Positions 8,046 to 16,591 of a stretch of DNA of 64,000 nt are shown here, piece by piece. The stretch spans positions 1-64,000 of the forward strand of contig CAJTGE010000020.1 in the NCBI GenBank assembly GCA_910575795.1. The letters are read 5' to 3'. The notes under the pieces were generated by a model. The model saw only the letters and a list, made by a program, of their open reading frames with translations, had not been told where the DNA came from and did not search any database. The stretch's first letter is position 1, and each line of letters opens with the position of its first letter. The stretch is from Clostridiaceae bacterium. GTDB taxonomy: Bacteria > Bacillota > Clostridia > Lachnospirales > Lachnospiraceae. The translations under genes were made by a program, and so were the position numbers.

Positions 8046-8534
8046 TTAGAGAAGTTGTTTTTTATAGTTTATCCCCCATTCTTCCATGGCCATGATGATA
8101 GGGCGCATAGACCGTCCTAGAGCGTGTTTGAAAAATCATTCCCGCCATCTGCACGCCCCACTTTGCGGCATATTTGGGCCAAATTCACTTAACGCAGCCC
8201 ACTGCGCCGCGTTCATTTGGCCCAAATCTCCCACAAAGCGGAACGCACATCTGGCAGAAAGCATTTTTCAAACACGCTCTAGATCATTTAAGGCGTATTC
8301 CACACGGGGCGGCACTTCCGGATATACAGTGCGGGCAATAATTCCGTCTGCTTCCATTGAGCGCAAGCTATCTGTTAAAACTTTTTGGCTGATACCCTCT
8401 AAAGATTTTTTTAGTTCATTGAAACGCCACGGACGCTGTAAAAGGTTACGCAGGATAAGCAGTTTCCACTTGCTTCCGATAAGCTGTACAGTTGTTGCTA
8501 CCGGACATTCCGGCAGTTCTTCCTTTGTCAGCAT
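8046..8534 (-). pseudogene. HxlR-family regulator, interrupted by a MITE
   Basis: The N-terminal 85 or so residues (8282-8534) are a typical winged-helix HxlR regulator: CPVATTVQLIGSKWKLLILR, a recognition region with GISQKVLTDSLR, and TVYPEVPPRVEYAL. Reading frame then enters the MITE and stops after LERV. On the other side of the MITE the missing tail continues in frame at 8046-8116, encoding GRSMRPIIMAMEEWG and ending at TAA. Removing the MITE and one TA restores an ordinary HxlR protein. It was divergent from the peptide-radical SAM operon and probably regulated it. The remaining 88-residue product keeps the DNA-binding helix but loses the dimerisation helix. Confidence 0.9.
8118..8281. 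mobile_element. MITE with TA target duplication inside hxlR
   Basis: About 160 bp bounded by inverted ends GAGCGTGTTTGAAAAAT, with further imperfect pairing almost to the middle (GATTTGGGCCAAAT-like arms). It is flanked by TA on both sides inside CTAG, as expected for elements moved by IS630/Tc1-type transposases. There is no transposase in it. The uninterrupted host reading frame on both sides proves it is an insertion. Confidence 0.9.
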
Positions 8535-8619
8535 AAAATAACTCCCTTCAAAAGTTTAAAAAAGAATGTTGCATCCCAATTATAATATAACAATCGATTT
8601 CGTTCAAGAGGGGTTACAA

Positions 8620-8684
8620 AAAGGTGACTAAGTAATAGATTTGTGCGTACTTTTTTTCGCTTTCATCATGCCGTACAATGTACT
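8620..8684. promoter_or_regulatory. Divergent control region hxlR / peptide operon
   Basis: The 194-bp gap between the divergent genes holds inverted half sites AAGTA (8630-8634) and TACTT (8648-8652) and the perfect palindrome GTACA-A-TGTAC (8673-8683). HxlR proteins often bind GTAC-containing dyads, so these are candidate operators. No confident -35/-10 pair was picked. Confidence 0.4.
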
Positions 8685-8728
8685 CAGGGAACAGGAAGGT
8701 TCCTGAATTCACAATGGAGGTATTGAAA

Positions 8729-8890
8729 ATGGCGCTCTCAAATTTAACTGGTTGGAATGAAAAATCTGCTGCATCTGCCTGCGGAGCTGGCGATAAGCCG
8801 GAAGAAAAGCCCGCTGCTTGCGGTTCTGCCTGCGGGGCTGTTGTCCTGTCGGGGATACTTTCAAACAAAATCCGATATTATCGGTTTTAG
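8729..8890 (+). CDS. Small ACG-repeat peptide, likely RiPP precursor
   Basis: A 53-residue peptide starting at an ATG 8 nt after a GGAGG site. The N-terminal part (MALSNLTGWNEKSA) looks like a leader; the rest has three Cys, each in an ACG triplet (SACGAG, AACGS, SACGA). It is followed 35 bp later by a radical SAM/SPASM enzyme and then a nitroreductase. From memory this fits the ACGX-repeat peptide and ACGX-system radical SAM families; I could not verify that. Likely outcome is radical-mediated crosslinking at or near the Cys residues. The C-terminal tail (LSNKIRYYRF) is basic and less repeat-like. Too small for most gene finders. Confidence 0.75.
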   Translation: MALSNLTGWNEKSAASACGAGDKPEEKPAACGSACGAVVLSGILSNKIRYYRF

Positions 8891-8925
8891 ATAAATATGA
8901 AAGGCTGTCAAACGGAGGAAACAAC

Positions 8926-9960
8926 ATGAAACAATACTTTGCTTTTCAGTGGCATATTACGGACGAGTGCGACCAGCGCTGTAAACATTGTTACATTTTT
9001 TCCGGGGATCCTTGTAAAAAGCCGGATACAATGGATTGGGCGCAAATGAAGGAAACTTTTTATAACTGTCTTGATTTTTGTGAGGTTTATGGAAGGCTGC
9101 CTTATTTTTATATCACCGGCGGCGACCCTATTCTGCACCGGGATTTTTGGCGGCTTCTTTCTCTGATAAAAGAGCATGAAATCCCATTTACGATTTTAGG
9201 AAATCCGTTTCATTTAACAGATGAGGCTTGCCAAAAATTGAAATCATATGGCTGTCAAAAATACCAGCTTTCCCTTGACGGGATGAAAGATACCCACGAT
9301 TGGTTTCGCAAACCGGGTTCTTTTGACTGTACTCTTGAAAAAATTGCCTGTATTAAAAAGGCGGGGATTCGTTCTGTCATTATGACTACGGTATCTGGCG
9401 CGAACATCAGGGAAGTTCCCGATATAATTGATACGGTTGTCTCTGCTGGCGCCGATGTGTTTGCTTTTGCCCGTTACTGCCCTACTAATGAAGAAAAAGA
9501 TACTGGTATTTCTCCGCCTGAATACCGGGAACTGCTTGATATATGTTATAACAAATTTCAGAAATATGAGGCGGAAGGCTGTCACACCTATTTTAACAAA
9601 AAAGACCACCTTTGGACGCTTTATGAGTATGAAAAAGAGATTTTCAAAATCCCGGAGGACGCGCAGGACGGCATGATATACGGCGGTTGTAATTGTGGCA
9701 ACTGTCACATGACAATCTTACCAACAGGAGATGTTTACGCCTGCCGCCGGGTACAGGGCAGCAAAGTCGGAAATGTATTGAATGACCGTCTTGCGGATAT
9801 CTGGGTTTGTCAAATGGAAGCATATCGTGATTATACAAAATTTGAGAAGTGTTCCAAGTGTGAGCTGCTCGCATTCTGCCGCGGCTGTCCCGCGGTCGCA
9901 AGTGGTAAAGGCGGGAATTTTTATGCGGCTGATCCGCAATGCTGGAAGGAGGTTGTTTGA
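8926..9960 (+). CDS. Radical SAM/SPASM peptide-modifying enzyme
   Basis: 344 residues. The N-terminus has the radical SAM cluster motif CDQRCKHC (about 18-25). The C-terminus has a SPASM-type Cys-rich region: GGCNCGNC, then VYACRR, CSKCELLAFCRGCP and a late Cys in PQCW, able to hold auxiliary 4Fe-4S clusters. Such enzymes install thioether or C-C crosslinks in RiPP precursors. The start at 8926 has a GGAGG site; the longer frame from 8818 overlaps the peptide gene and is rejected. It is co-transcribed with the peptide and overlaps the nitroreductase start by one base. Confidence 0.92.
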   Translation: MKQYFAFQWHITDECDQRCKHCYIFSGDPCKKPDTMDWAQMKETFYNCLDFCEVYGRLPYFYITGGDPILHRDFWRLLSLIKEHEIPFTILGNPFHLTDEACQKLKSYGCQKYQLSLDGMKDTHDWFRKPGSFDCTLEKIACIKKAGIRSVIMTTVSGANIREVPDIIDTVVSAGADVFAFARYCPTNEEKDTGISPPEYRELLDICYNKFQKYEAEGCHTYFNKKDHLWTLYEYEKEIFKIPEDAQDGMIYGGCNCGNCHMTILPTGDVYACRRVQGSKVGNVLNDRLADIWVCQMEAYRDYTKFEKCSKCELLAFCRGCPAVASGKGGNFYAADPQCWKEVV

Positions 9961-10553
9961 TGATGAATGAAACAATGCAGACTATTTTACACCGCCGTGC
10001 AATCAGGCGTTTTGACGAAAGGCAGATAGATGAAGAACTTTTACAGCAGATATTACAGGCAGGGCTTTATGCTCCCAGCGCGGGCGGGAAACAGGGAGTG
10101 ATTTTTGCAGTATGCCAGGACAGAGAAGTGAATGAACGGTTAGGGAAAATCAAACGGGCAAACTCCAATCCCCATATGGCAACGGCGAAAAACTATGTAT
10201 CTAAAGAACAGCCAAGTATTGCAGACGACCCTGGGCTGGTAAATGCTTTTTATGACGCGCCGACTGTCATCACAATGTTTGCCCCAAAAAATTTTCTCTT
10301 TTCCGCAGATGATTGTGCGGTTGCCGCTGAAAATATGATGCTGGCAGCGGACTCTTTGGGGATTGGCTCCTGTTATATCGGGCAAGGCTGGACAGCTTTT
10401 GCAGACAGCTACGGACAGGAAATTTTGCGTAAATGGGAAATCCGCACAGATTATTATGCTGTCATGCAGCTCTTATTAGGCTATCCAAAAGCAGACGACA
10501 AGCACCCCGCGGCGAAAGCGCGCAAAAATGATAGAATTTTAAGATTTAGTTAA
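9960..10553 (+). CDS. Nitroreductase-family FMN oxidoreductase
   Basis: 197 residues with the nitroreductase N-terminus HRRAIRRFDERQI, the FMN-contact segment YAPSAGGKQG (about 38-47) and the later SLGIGSCYIGQGW. It should bind FMN and use NAD(P)H. The ATG overlaps the TGA of the radical SAM gene and has AGGAGG 7 nt upstream, so expression is coupled. In this setting it could oxidise or reduce the peptide, or supply electrons to the radical SAM enzyme; the first is known for SagB-like members, but it is not clearly SagB. Confidence 0.85.
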   Translation: MMNETMQTILHRRAIRRFDERQIDEELLQQILQAGLYAPSAGGKQGVIFAVCQDREVNERLGKIKRANSNPHMATAKNYVSKEQPSIADDPGLVNAFYDAPTVITMFAPKNFLFSADDCAVAAENMMLAADSLGIGSCYIGQGWTAFADSYGQEILRKWEIRTDYYAVMQLLLGYPKADDKHPAAKARKNDRILRFS

Positions 10554-10568
10554 GTGAAGGGAACTGCT

Positions 10569-10748
10569 GCGGGGCGTTGTCTGTTGTGAGAGGGCCGCCA
10601 GAGTCCGATTCCAAACCCAACGGAACCCCGCTCCCGCTCGGAGAAAAGCGCAGCGGACGCTAAGCCCTTTAAAGACCTCGCTAAGCGCCGGCGGTTTTCT
10701 ACGGGTTCCTTATGGGTTTGGAATCGGACTCTGGCTACATACACGCCA
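10569..10748 (+). repeat. Dispersed structured element, copy 2
   Basis: Same core as copy 1, with outer arms 10598-10618 and 10714-10734 that pair perfectly over 21 bp but have a different sequence (CCGATTCCAAACCC instead of CAGCTTCTGTATCC). Inner pair GACGC / GCGCC. It starts just after the nitroreductase stop, in the same direction. Confidence 0.85.
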
Positions 10749-10983
10749 CGCTATAATAAAAACAACAAATAATATGGCTCATCATGGCTATAGCATAAAA
10801 ACAATTTTTTGCTTCTTTCCAAAACTTAGTTAAAAAGATTATTACCATCATGTAAAAACATGATATAATTGCATTCATACCATGAAATGTTTGTCGAATT
10901 AACAAATTTGGAAAGAACTAATTTTTTGTTGACAAAATCATAAAATATAACGGTTAAATATTCATTGAATTATTATAAATAAA
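10749..10983. other. AT-rich intergenic stretch
   Basis: Very AT-rich compared with neighbours. It contains a small hairpin ATCATG-TAAAAA-CATGAT followed by TATAAT near 10863 and a lone TTGACA near 10930, but no gene that these would serve. Possible decayed mobile or promoter DNA. Confidence 0.4.
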
Positions 10984-11175
10984 TTATTCTTTCACTATAT
11001 CAATATCGATCAGATTTACACCAATCACATTCAGTAAGGCTTTTAAGGAGAGGTACTCCTCTTTCAAGATAGCATAGGTTTCTTTGGCGTCTTCCTTTTT
11101 TGCTGCTATCATATATCGTTGGATTTTCTTGAACTGTTCAATCGTTTCTTTGGCAATCTCAGCATTACTGGGCAT
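10984..11175 (-). CDS. Small conserved-looking protein of unknown function
   Basis: 63 residues, charged and helical (IAKETIEQFKKIQRY, AAKKEDAKETYAILKEEY), ending in VNLIDIDIVKE. No Cys, no signal peptide, no recognised family. A GGAGG site lies 7 nt before the ATG at 11175, and a good promoter is found upstream, so it is probably a real gene. It lies between two oppositely oriented copies of the structured repeat. Codon use and low GC differ from neighbours. Confidence 0.6.
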   Translation of the reverse strand: MPSNAEIAKETIEQFKKIQRYMIAAKKEDAKETYAILKEEYLSLKALLNVIGVNLIDIDIVKE

Positions 11176-11263
11176 ATATATACCTCCCATATAGTGGAAT
11201 ATCGATCATGAAGTTGCGTTTCCGGTCGTCAAATCAGGCCGTGCGCGGAGTATCATATTCAAT

Positions 11264-11292
11264 AGTATATCATAATCAAAGAGTAAAGTCTA
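11264..11292 (-). promoter_or_regulatory. Promoter of the 63-residue protein gene
   Basis: On the minus strand TAGACT (11287-11292), a 17-bp spacer and TATACT (11264-11269) form a good sigma-A promoter about 90 bp before the start codon. Confidence 0.6.
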
Positions 11293-11426
11293 TTGCAATT
11301 TGAATATGGAAATATTACAGAATATCACTGTTCAGTAGCGGTTCAGACAGCAATGTAATTTACTTAAGCTTAAGAGTATACTTTTTGATTATTCTGCCGT
11401 AACCGAACGATGCGATCAAAGATACA

Positions 11427-11611
11427 TGGCCTGCCGGTTATGTAGCCGGAGGCAGCGACTATATCCATAAGGAACCCGTAGAAAACCGCCGGTACTTAGC
11501 GAGGTCTTTTCGAGCTTAGTACCGCTGCGCTTTTCTCCGAGCGGGAGCGGGGTTCCGTTGGATATAGTCGCTGACTCTGGCGGCCCGTTCACAACAAACC
11601 ACGGCCCGCAT
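11427..11611 (-). repeat. Dispersed structured element, copy 3
   Basis: Minus-orientation copy. Arms 11446-11466 and 11560-11580 pair over 14 bp next to the core and then imperfectly. The stem sequence (CAGCGACTATATCC) differs from the other copies. The inner pair has changed on both sides to GGTAC / GTACC, a clear compensatory change. It follows the end of the SPL-like gene. Confidence 0.85.
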
Positions 11612-11640
11612 AACTCTGCCGCTCAATCCCCCAGAAAACC

Positions 11641-12513
11641 TCACCCCCAAAAACTCAACTGCTTTCCCGCACATTTCTCCTCAAACCTGTTCACATACCG
11701 AAATATCTCTTCATTATCATGAACAATCCCCCGTTCCCCGCACATCCGATGAAACAGTCTCATCAAACAACAACTGTCCGGGCTTTCGGCCACATATTGA
11801 TTTCCAAATACCCGTATATATCTCTCCTTTAACCGCGGAAACAGGCGGTCAAGCTGTTCATAAAAATACTCCCTGTTCCCGTCCCGGAGCGTCAGTCCCA
11901 TGCCGAAGCAGATAACGCCGTATACATTTGCCTCCCCGCACATATCCAGGATACGGGAAATATTTTCTTTTGTATCATTGATAAACGGCAGAATCGGCGT
12001 CATCCATACAACGGTGGGGATGCCCGCGTCACGCAGCCGCTTTAAGGCCTCAAAACGCTCTCGTGTGGAGCTCACATTCGGCTCGATTTTCCGGCACAGT
12101 TCTTCATCCGCGGTCGTTACAGTCATCTGCACAACGCATTTTGTCGTTTCATTGATCTTTTGCAGAAGATCCAGATCGCGTAAAATGCGGTCTGATTTTG
12201 TGATGACTGTAAATCCGAATCCATATTGCAGGATCAGATGCAGCGCTTTTCGGAGATGTCCTGTTTCCATCTCCAGAGGGATGTAGGGATCGGTCATGGA
12301 GCCTGTGCCAATCATGCATTTTTTCCGCTTGCGCCTGAGGGCGTTTTCTAATAAGTCAACCGCATTTTCCTTGACTTCGATGTCTTCAAAGGCGTGCTCC
12401 ATGTGATAGCATCTGCTTCTGGAGTCACAGTAGATGCATCCGTGGGTGCAGCCGCGGTACAGGTTCATTCCGTTTTTGGAAGACAGGATTCCTTTTGCCC
12501 TTACATAATGCAT
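11641..12513 (-). CDS. SPL-family radical SAM protein
   Basis: 290 residues. The CTHGCIYC motif near residues 22-29 is the CX3CX2C radical SAM signature, followed by DSRSRCYHME. The length and the segments IGTGSMTDPYIP and TPILPFINDT resemble the spore-photoproduct-lyase-like (Rv2578c-type) family. Substrate is unknown; most members are uncharacterised and need not repair DNA. GGAGGTGAG precedes the start; the gene is 12 bp behind the zinc-ribbon gene, so they share a transcript. Confidence 0.85.
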   Translation of the reverse strand: MHYVRAKGILSSKNGMNLYRGCTHGCIYCDSRSRCYHMEHAFEDIEVKENAVDLLENALRRKRKKCMIGTGSMTDPYIPLEMETGHLRKALHLILQYGFGFTVITKSDRILRDLDLLQKINETTKCVVQMTVTTADEELCRKIEPNVSSTRERFEALKRLRDAGIPTVVWMTPILPFINDTKENISRILDMCGEANVYGVICFGMGLTLRDGNREYFYEQLDRLFPRLKERYIRVFGNQYVAESPDSCCLMRLFHRMCGERGIVHDNEEIFRYVNRFEEKCAGKQLSFWG

Positions 12514-12525
12514 GCCGCTGTTTTC

Positions 12526-12795
12526 TCACCTCCAGCGCTTTAAGGTCGGGAACCATTCACGCATGGCGTTTCTTGCCTGCTCTTCGGTCATATTGGGGTT
12601 GGCGCCAGCCATATTGGGGACGCACAGCTCGATCATTTCTTCCATCGTACCCTTGAACGTAAATTCGCCGTTTTGAAAACAATACCAGCAGTATTCGTCA
12701 TTTTTGCCGCCATCCGCGTTGGTTCCGTACAGCTCGTCCGTGTCTCCCAAGGGCATGCCGCAGCACTGACAAAATTTCCGGTTCATTTCACTCAT
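12526..12795 (-). CDS. Zinc-ribbon domain protein
   Basis: 89 residues. CQCCGMPL and the later YCWYCF make two Cys pairs that should bind one zinc, as in the small zf-ribbon_2 family. The C-terminus TEEQARNAMREWFPTLKRW is helical. The start at 12795 is set by GGAGGTAAAG; longer forms in the same frame have no ribosome site. Between a WYL regulator and a radical SAM gene on the same strand. Function unknown. Confidence 0.75.
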   Translation of the reverse strand: MSEMNRKFCQCCGMPLGDTDELYGTNADGGKNDEYCWYCFQNGEFTFKGTMEEMIELCVPNMAGANPNMTEEQARNAMREWFPTLKRWR

Positions 12796-12961
12796 TTCTT
12801 TACCTCCGTTTTTACGTGTATATTCTGTGTATTGCTGCAGAGCGTTTTTCAGACGCGCTCTGCCGGTACGCCGGTTCAGGCGTGGCGTCTTCCTCCCGCT
12901 GTCTGAACGGTTATGTCTGACTACAGTATGGATGATAGCATATATATCCTGACACCTTTTG

Positions 12962-13858
12962 TCAGGGTTTGTTTTTTTCATAGATCTGCTTTGCCTGTTC
13001 GGCGATGACCTCCCTCAGATAAGCGGGTGAGAGGATGTCCACCTGCGTTCCGAATGACAGCAGAAATCCGGTCAGCCACGCGTCTGCGGGCATGTCGGCG
13101 GAGGCAATGAGATCGCCGTTTTCCAGTCTCTGTATCTGCGCGGGATCGAACTCATCGTAAACGCGGTATGCTGTTTCCGCCGGAAAACGCAGCGTGATCG
13201 GATGACAGTCCGGCCCGGAGGCGTCGGCCGGTTCCGGGATGTCGCGGCGTGTAAAAGGTTCATGCAACATCTCTAAATCGATGATGCGGTTTAATTTGAA
13301 GATCCGCATGCCCTGTTTTTCCGTGCAGAACGCTTTCAGATACCATGCTTTTGATTTGTAGACAAGCTTATACGGATGCACGGTCCGTCTGCTTATGGCG
13401 CCGTAAGAGCCTGCATAGCGGATTCTGACGCTTGTGCAGTGGATGACGGCGGATTTTAGCAGCTCAAAGGTTTCCTTGTCAGAGCCGGCATTCCCCCATC
13501 TGGAAAAATCGACTTCAAGCCAGTTTTCCGCGTGGAGATGAAACATGGCGGAAAGCTTCTGCAAGGTCTGGCCGCCGTCCGCATTCCCGGCGGCATGCAT
13601 GCTCTGCAATGCCGTGAGGATTTCCTGCTTTTCCCCCTCTGACAGCACGGCCCGGTTCAGGACAAAATCCTTCATTAAGCGGATACCGCCGTGTCTGCCG
13701 GCTTCGGTGTAAACGGGAATGCCGGCCCCGCTTAAGGCGTCGATATCTCTGTAAATAGTGCGGACGGATACTTCAAACTTTTCTGCCAGCTCCGGGGCGG
13801 TGGCCTGCCCCTTGTCAAGTAAATGGTATATGATTTTAAATAGCCTGCTTTCCTGCAT
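12962..13858 (-). CDS. HTH/WYL-domain transcriptional regulator (YafY type)
   Basis: 298 residues. N-terminal HTH_11 (residues 1-60, with TAPELAEKFEVSVRTIYRDI) and a WYL domain whose core is near YKLVYKSKAWYLKAFC, with C-terminal extension. Such proteins sense a small ligand or nucleic acid. It precedes the zinc-ribbon and SPL-like genes on the same strand with a 166-bp gap, so it may regulate them. Confidence 0.85.
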   Translation of the reverse strand: MQESRLFKIIYHLLDKGQATAPELAEKFEVSVRTIYRDIDALSGAGIPVYTEAGRHGGIRLMKDFVLNRAVLSEGEKQEILTALQSMHAAGNADGGQTLQKLSAMFHLHAENWLEVDFSRWGNAGSDKETFELLKSAVIHCTSVRIRYAGSYGAISRRTVHPYKLVYKSKAWYLKAFCTEKQGMRIFKLNRIIDLEMLHEPFTRRDIPEPADASGPDCHPITLRFPAETAYRVYDEFDPAQIQRLENGDLIASADMPADAWLTGFLLSFGTQVDILSPAYLREVIAEQAKQIYEKNKP

Positions 13859-14154
13859 TGCCGTATCCTTCCTTTCATGGACAGTTATAACGTTTCCTGT
13901 AAATCATGAGTAACCGTTCAGGTTGTATGAGCTGATATAATCATGACTCACGGTATCAGGATTTATTATAGCGGTTTGTATCGTTCCTATCAACCGTTCA
14001 ATATGGGGCGGTTGATGTGAGCGCGGACGGGTTGCGATTGGAACTGTTTAAAATAAATATAACAAAAGAAAAATGGCGGTTACGTGTAACAGTTCGGATT
14101 GTCTGAACTATTACGGTTACGTAACCCGAGAGCCCATTTTGCTCCCAAAAACCC
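13859..14154. other. Divergent intergenic region with GTTCAG repeats
   Basis: Between the WYL and MarR genes. It holds three variants of the GTTCAG repeat: near 13908 (TAACCGTTCAGGTTGT), near 14000 (CAACCGTTCA) and the palindrome GTAACAGTTCGG-ATTGT-CTGAACTATTAC variant at 14086-14114. No gene is visible. Confidence 0.6.
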
Positions 14155-14193
14155 TTGACAAAAATTAACTAACTAATTATTATAAAGTTAATT
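14155..14193 (+). promoter_or_regulatory. marR-exporter promoter with overlapping dyad operator
   Basis: TTGACA (14155-14160), a 17-bp spacer and TATTAT (14178-14183). The inverted repeat AATTAACT (14163-14170) and AGTTAATT (14186-14193) spans the -10 box, the right place for autorepression by the MarR protein encoded next. Confidence 0.75.
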
Positions 14194-14249
14194 ATTTCCG
14201 CCGAATCAGGCTCACCCTGTTTCGGCGCTCAAAGAGAGGAGGTTTTAAC

Positions 14250-14708
14250 ATGTGCGGCGGCCTGATGAATTATGAATCAAGGAATTACCGGCTCGTAAAG
14301 AAGTACATGATGACAAACAAGCTTCACCGGATGTATCTGGACCGCGAGCTGAACAAATCAGGCGTTTACAGGAGCCAGCATCAGATTTTGATGTATATTG
14401 CGCGGTTTCCAAACGCCTCGCAGAAGGAGATTGCGGGCCATCAGAATGTCTCGACCGCGACGATCGCGGTTTCGCTCAAGAAGCTGGAAAAGGGAGGCTA
14501 TATCAGCCGGGTTTCCAATGAGAGCGACAACCGTTTTAACCAGATCTGCATTACCCCCAAGGGGCGGGCGGTGGTGGAGGAGAGCTGCCAGGTCTTTCAT
14601 AAGCTGGAGGACGCCCTGTTTGAGGGCTTTGGCGAGGAGGATTTTGAACGGTTTGAGGGATATCTGGATCGGCTCCGCCTGAATCTGGAACATCTTTTGC
14701 AGGAATAG
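14250..14708 (+). CDS. MarR-family transcriptional regulator
   Basis: 152 residues with the MarR winged helix: FPNASQKEIAGHQNVSTATI, VSLKKLEKGGYISR and the wing ESDNRFNQICIT. AGGAGG precedes the ATG at 14250; an internal ATG at residue 6 is possible. It leads an operon with two ABC exporter genes and most likely represses it until a toxic ligand is bound, using the dyad over the promoter. Confidence 0.92.
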   Translation: MCGGLMNYESRNYRLVKKYMMTNKLHRMYLDRELNKSGVYRSQHQILMYIARFPNASQKEIAGHQNVSTATIAVSLKKLEKGGYISRVSNESDNRFNQICITPKGRAVVEESCQVFHKLEDALFEGFGEEDFERFEGYLDRLRLNLEHLLQE

Positions 14709-14725
14709 AAGACGGAGGCTATGAT

Positions 14726-16591
14726 ATGAATCTGAAACGATATAAAAAATATGCGGCCCCGTACCGGAGCGCGTTTATCATCGGCCCTCTGATGATGCTG
14801 ACAGAGGTGTTTGGGGAGATTATGCTGCCCAGGCTGATGTCTTTTATTATCAACCGCGGCGTCGCGCAGAGGGATGTGGGCTATATGCTGCAGATCGGGC
14901 TTTTGATGCTCGTGACCACGGTTTTTATGGCAGCGGGCGGCGTTCTGGGCGCTTATTTTGCGGCCAAGGCGTCGATCAGCTTTACCAGCGATCTGCGCCA
15001 GGATGTGTTTTCCAGAGTGCAGCAGTTTTCATTTAAAAATATTGACGATTTCAGCACAGGCTCTCTGGTGACGCGGCTGACGAATGATGTCCAGCAGGTG
15101 CAGAATGTGATGATGATGGGCCTGCGGATGATGCTGCGCGCGCCCGGCATGCTGGCGGGGGCTTTGATCATGGCGTTTATCATGAACGCCCGTCTGGCGG
15201 TGATCATTCTGATCGTGATCCCGCTTCTGACAGCCGCAATCGCGGCGATCCTTACGACCGCATACCCGCGCTTTGAATTCATGCAGAAGCGGCTGGACGC
15301 CCTAAATAACGGGATCCAGGAGGTGCTGACGAATGTCCGGGTGGTGAAATCTTTTGTCCGGGAGGACTATGAGAAGGAGCGCTTCGGGCGCATGAACGGG
15401 GAATTAAAGGAGAGCAGCCTTAAAGCGATGCGGATTGTGATTGCCACCATGCCTGTGATGATGCTGGCCATGAATGTGACAACCATTGCCGTGGTGTGGA
15501 ACGGGGGGAATTTAATCATTGCCGGCGATATGCCGGTGGGAGATCTGACGGCGTTCACCACATATATCGTGCAGATCCTGATGTCGCTCATGATGCTGTC
15601 CATGGTATTTTTGCAGAGCTCCCGCGCGGCAGCCTCGATCCGGAGGATTGACGAGGTGCTGAAAGCTCCCATTGACTTAACGGATGAGGGCGCGGCGAGG
15701 AAGGACGCGGTGGTGACAGAGGGGAAGGTCGAGTTTCAGGATGTCTGCTTCTCGTATGAGGCGGGCGGGGAAACGGTTTTGGATCACATTAACCTCACGG
15801 TACAGGGCGGCGAGACAGTGGGGATCATCGGTCCGACGGGAAGCGGCAAGACATCTCTGGCACAGCTCATCCCAAGGCTTTACGATGCCGTGTCGGGCCG
15901 CGTGCTGGTGGACGGGATTGATGTGAGGGATTATTCCTTACAGCATCTGCGGGAGGGCGTCGGGATGGTGCTGCAGAAAAATGTCCTCTTTTCCGGGACC
16001 ATTGAGGAAAATCTCTTATGGGGCGATGAGGAAGCGGGAGAAGAGGAGCTGCGCGAGGCGGCCAGGCACGCCCAGGCAGACGGGTTTATCACGTCTTTTT
16101 CCGACGGATACGACACGGAGATGGGCCAGGGCGGCGTAAATGTGTCCGGAGGCCAGAAGCAGAGGCTGTGCATTGCCAGGGCGCTTATCAAGAAGCCGAA
16201 GATCCTCATTCTGGATGACAGCACGAGCGCGGTCGATACCGCGACCGAGGCGCATATCCGGGCCGCGTTTAAGGGCGCTCTTAAGGATACCACGAAATTC
16301 ATTATCGCGCAGCGGTTAAGCTCAATTGAAGACGCGGATCAGATTATCGTGCTCGAGGACGGGCGCATCACGGGACAGGGCAGCCATGAGGATCTCCTTA
16401 AGACGTGCGGCGCGTACCGGGAGATCTATGAGACGCAGTACGGGGCGTTGTCGGAAAACGCGCCGCAGGAGACAGCCGGAAAAGCGCGGCCGGAGAAAGA
16501 GGCCGGAGAAGGCGCTGGAGAAGCGCCGTCAAAGAAATCGGCGGAAGTGCGGCCGGAAGCTGCGGGAAAGGGGGCAAAGATTAATGGATGA
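14726..16591 (+). CDS. ABC exporter half-transporter with degenerate catalytic site
   Basis: 621 residues: six transmembrane helices in the first ~320 residues, then an ATPase domain with GPTGSGKTS, VSGGQKQR and ILILDDSTSAVDT. The Asp after the Walker B Asp replaces the usual catalytic Glu, as in the degenerate subunit of heterodimeric multidrug exporters (BmrC/LmrC/TM287 type). A long charged tail (about 585-621) is rich in Glu, Lys, Ala. Its partner overlaps its stop by 8 bp. Exports drugs or lipids from the cytoplasmic side. Confidence 0.92.
   Translation: MNLKRYKKYAAPYRSAFIIGPLMMLTEVFGEIMLPRLMSFIINRGVAQRDVGYMLQIGLLMLVTTVFMAAGGVLGAYFAAKASISFTSDLRQDVFSRVQQFSFKNIDDFSTGSLVTRLTNDVQQVQNVMMMGLRMMLRAPGMLAGALIMAFIMNARLAVIILIVIPLLTAAIAAILTTAYPRFEFMQKRLDALNNGIQEVLTNVRVVKSFVREDYEKERFGRMNGELKESSLKAMRIVIATMPVMMLAMNVTTIAVVWNGGNLIIAGDMPVGDLTAFTTYIVQILMSLMMLSMVFLQSSRAAASIRRIDEVLKAPIDLTDEGAARKDAVVTEGKVEFQDVCFSYEAGGETVLDHINLTVQGGETVGIIGPTGSGKTSLAQLIPRLYDAVSGRVLVDGIDVRDYSLQHLREGVGMVLQKNVLFSGTIEENLLWGDEEAGEEELREAARHAQADGFITSFSDGYDTEMGQGGVNVSGGQKQRLCIARALIKKPKILILDDSTSAVDTATEAHIRAAFKGALKDTTKFIIAQRLSSIEDADQIIVLEDGRITGQGSHEDLLKTCGAYREIYETQYGALSENAPQETAGKARPEKEAGEGAGEAPSKKSAEVRPEAAGKGAKING

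Noticed and set aside
8086..8541. A 151-codon plus-strand frame over the hxlR/MITE region
   Set aside because: It runs antisense through the regulator and the MITE, has no ribosome site and no family likeness.
16326..16583. Long N-terminal extension of the second ABC exporter frame
   Set aside because: It is very Arg-rich, overlaps the first exporter gene out of frame, and a coupled start at 16584 is better.
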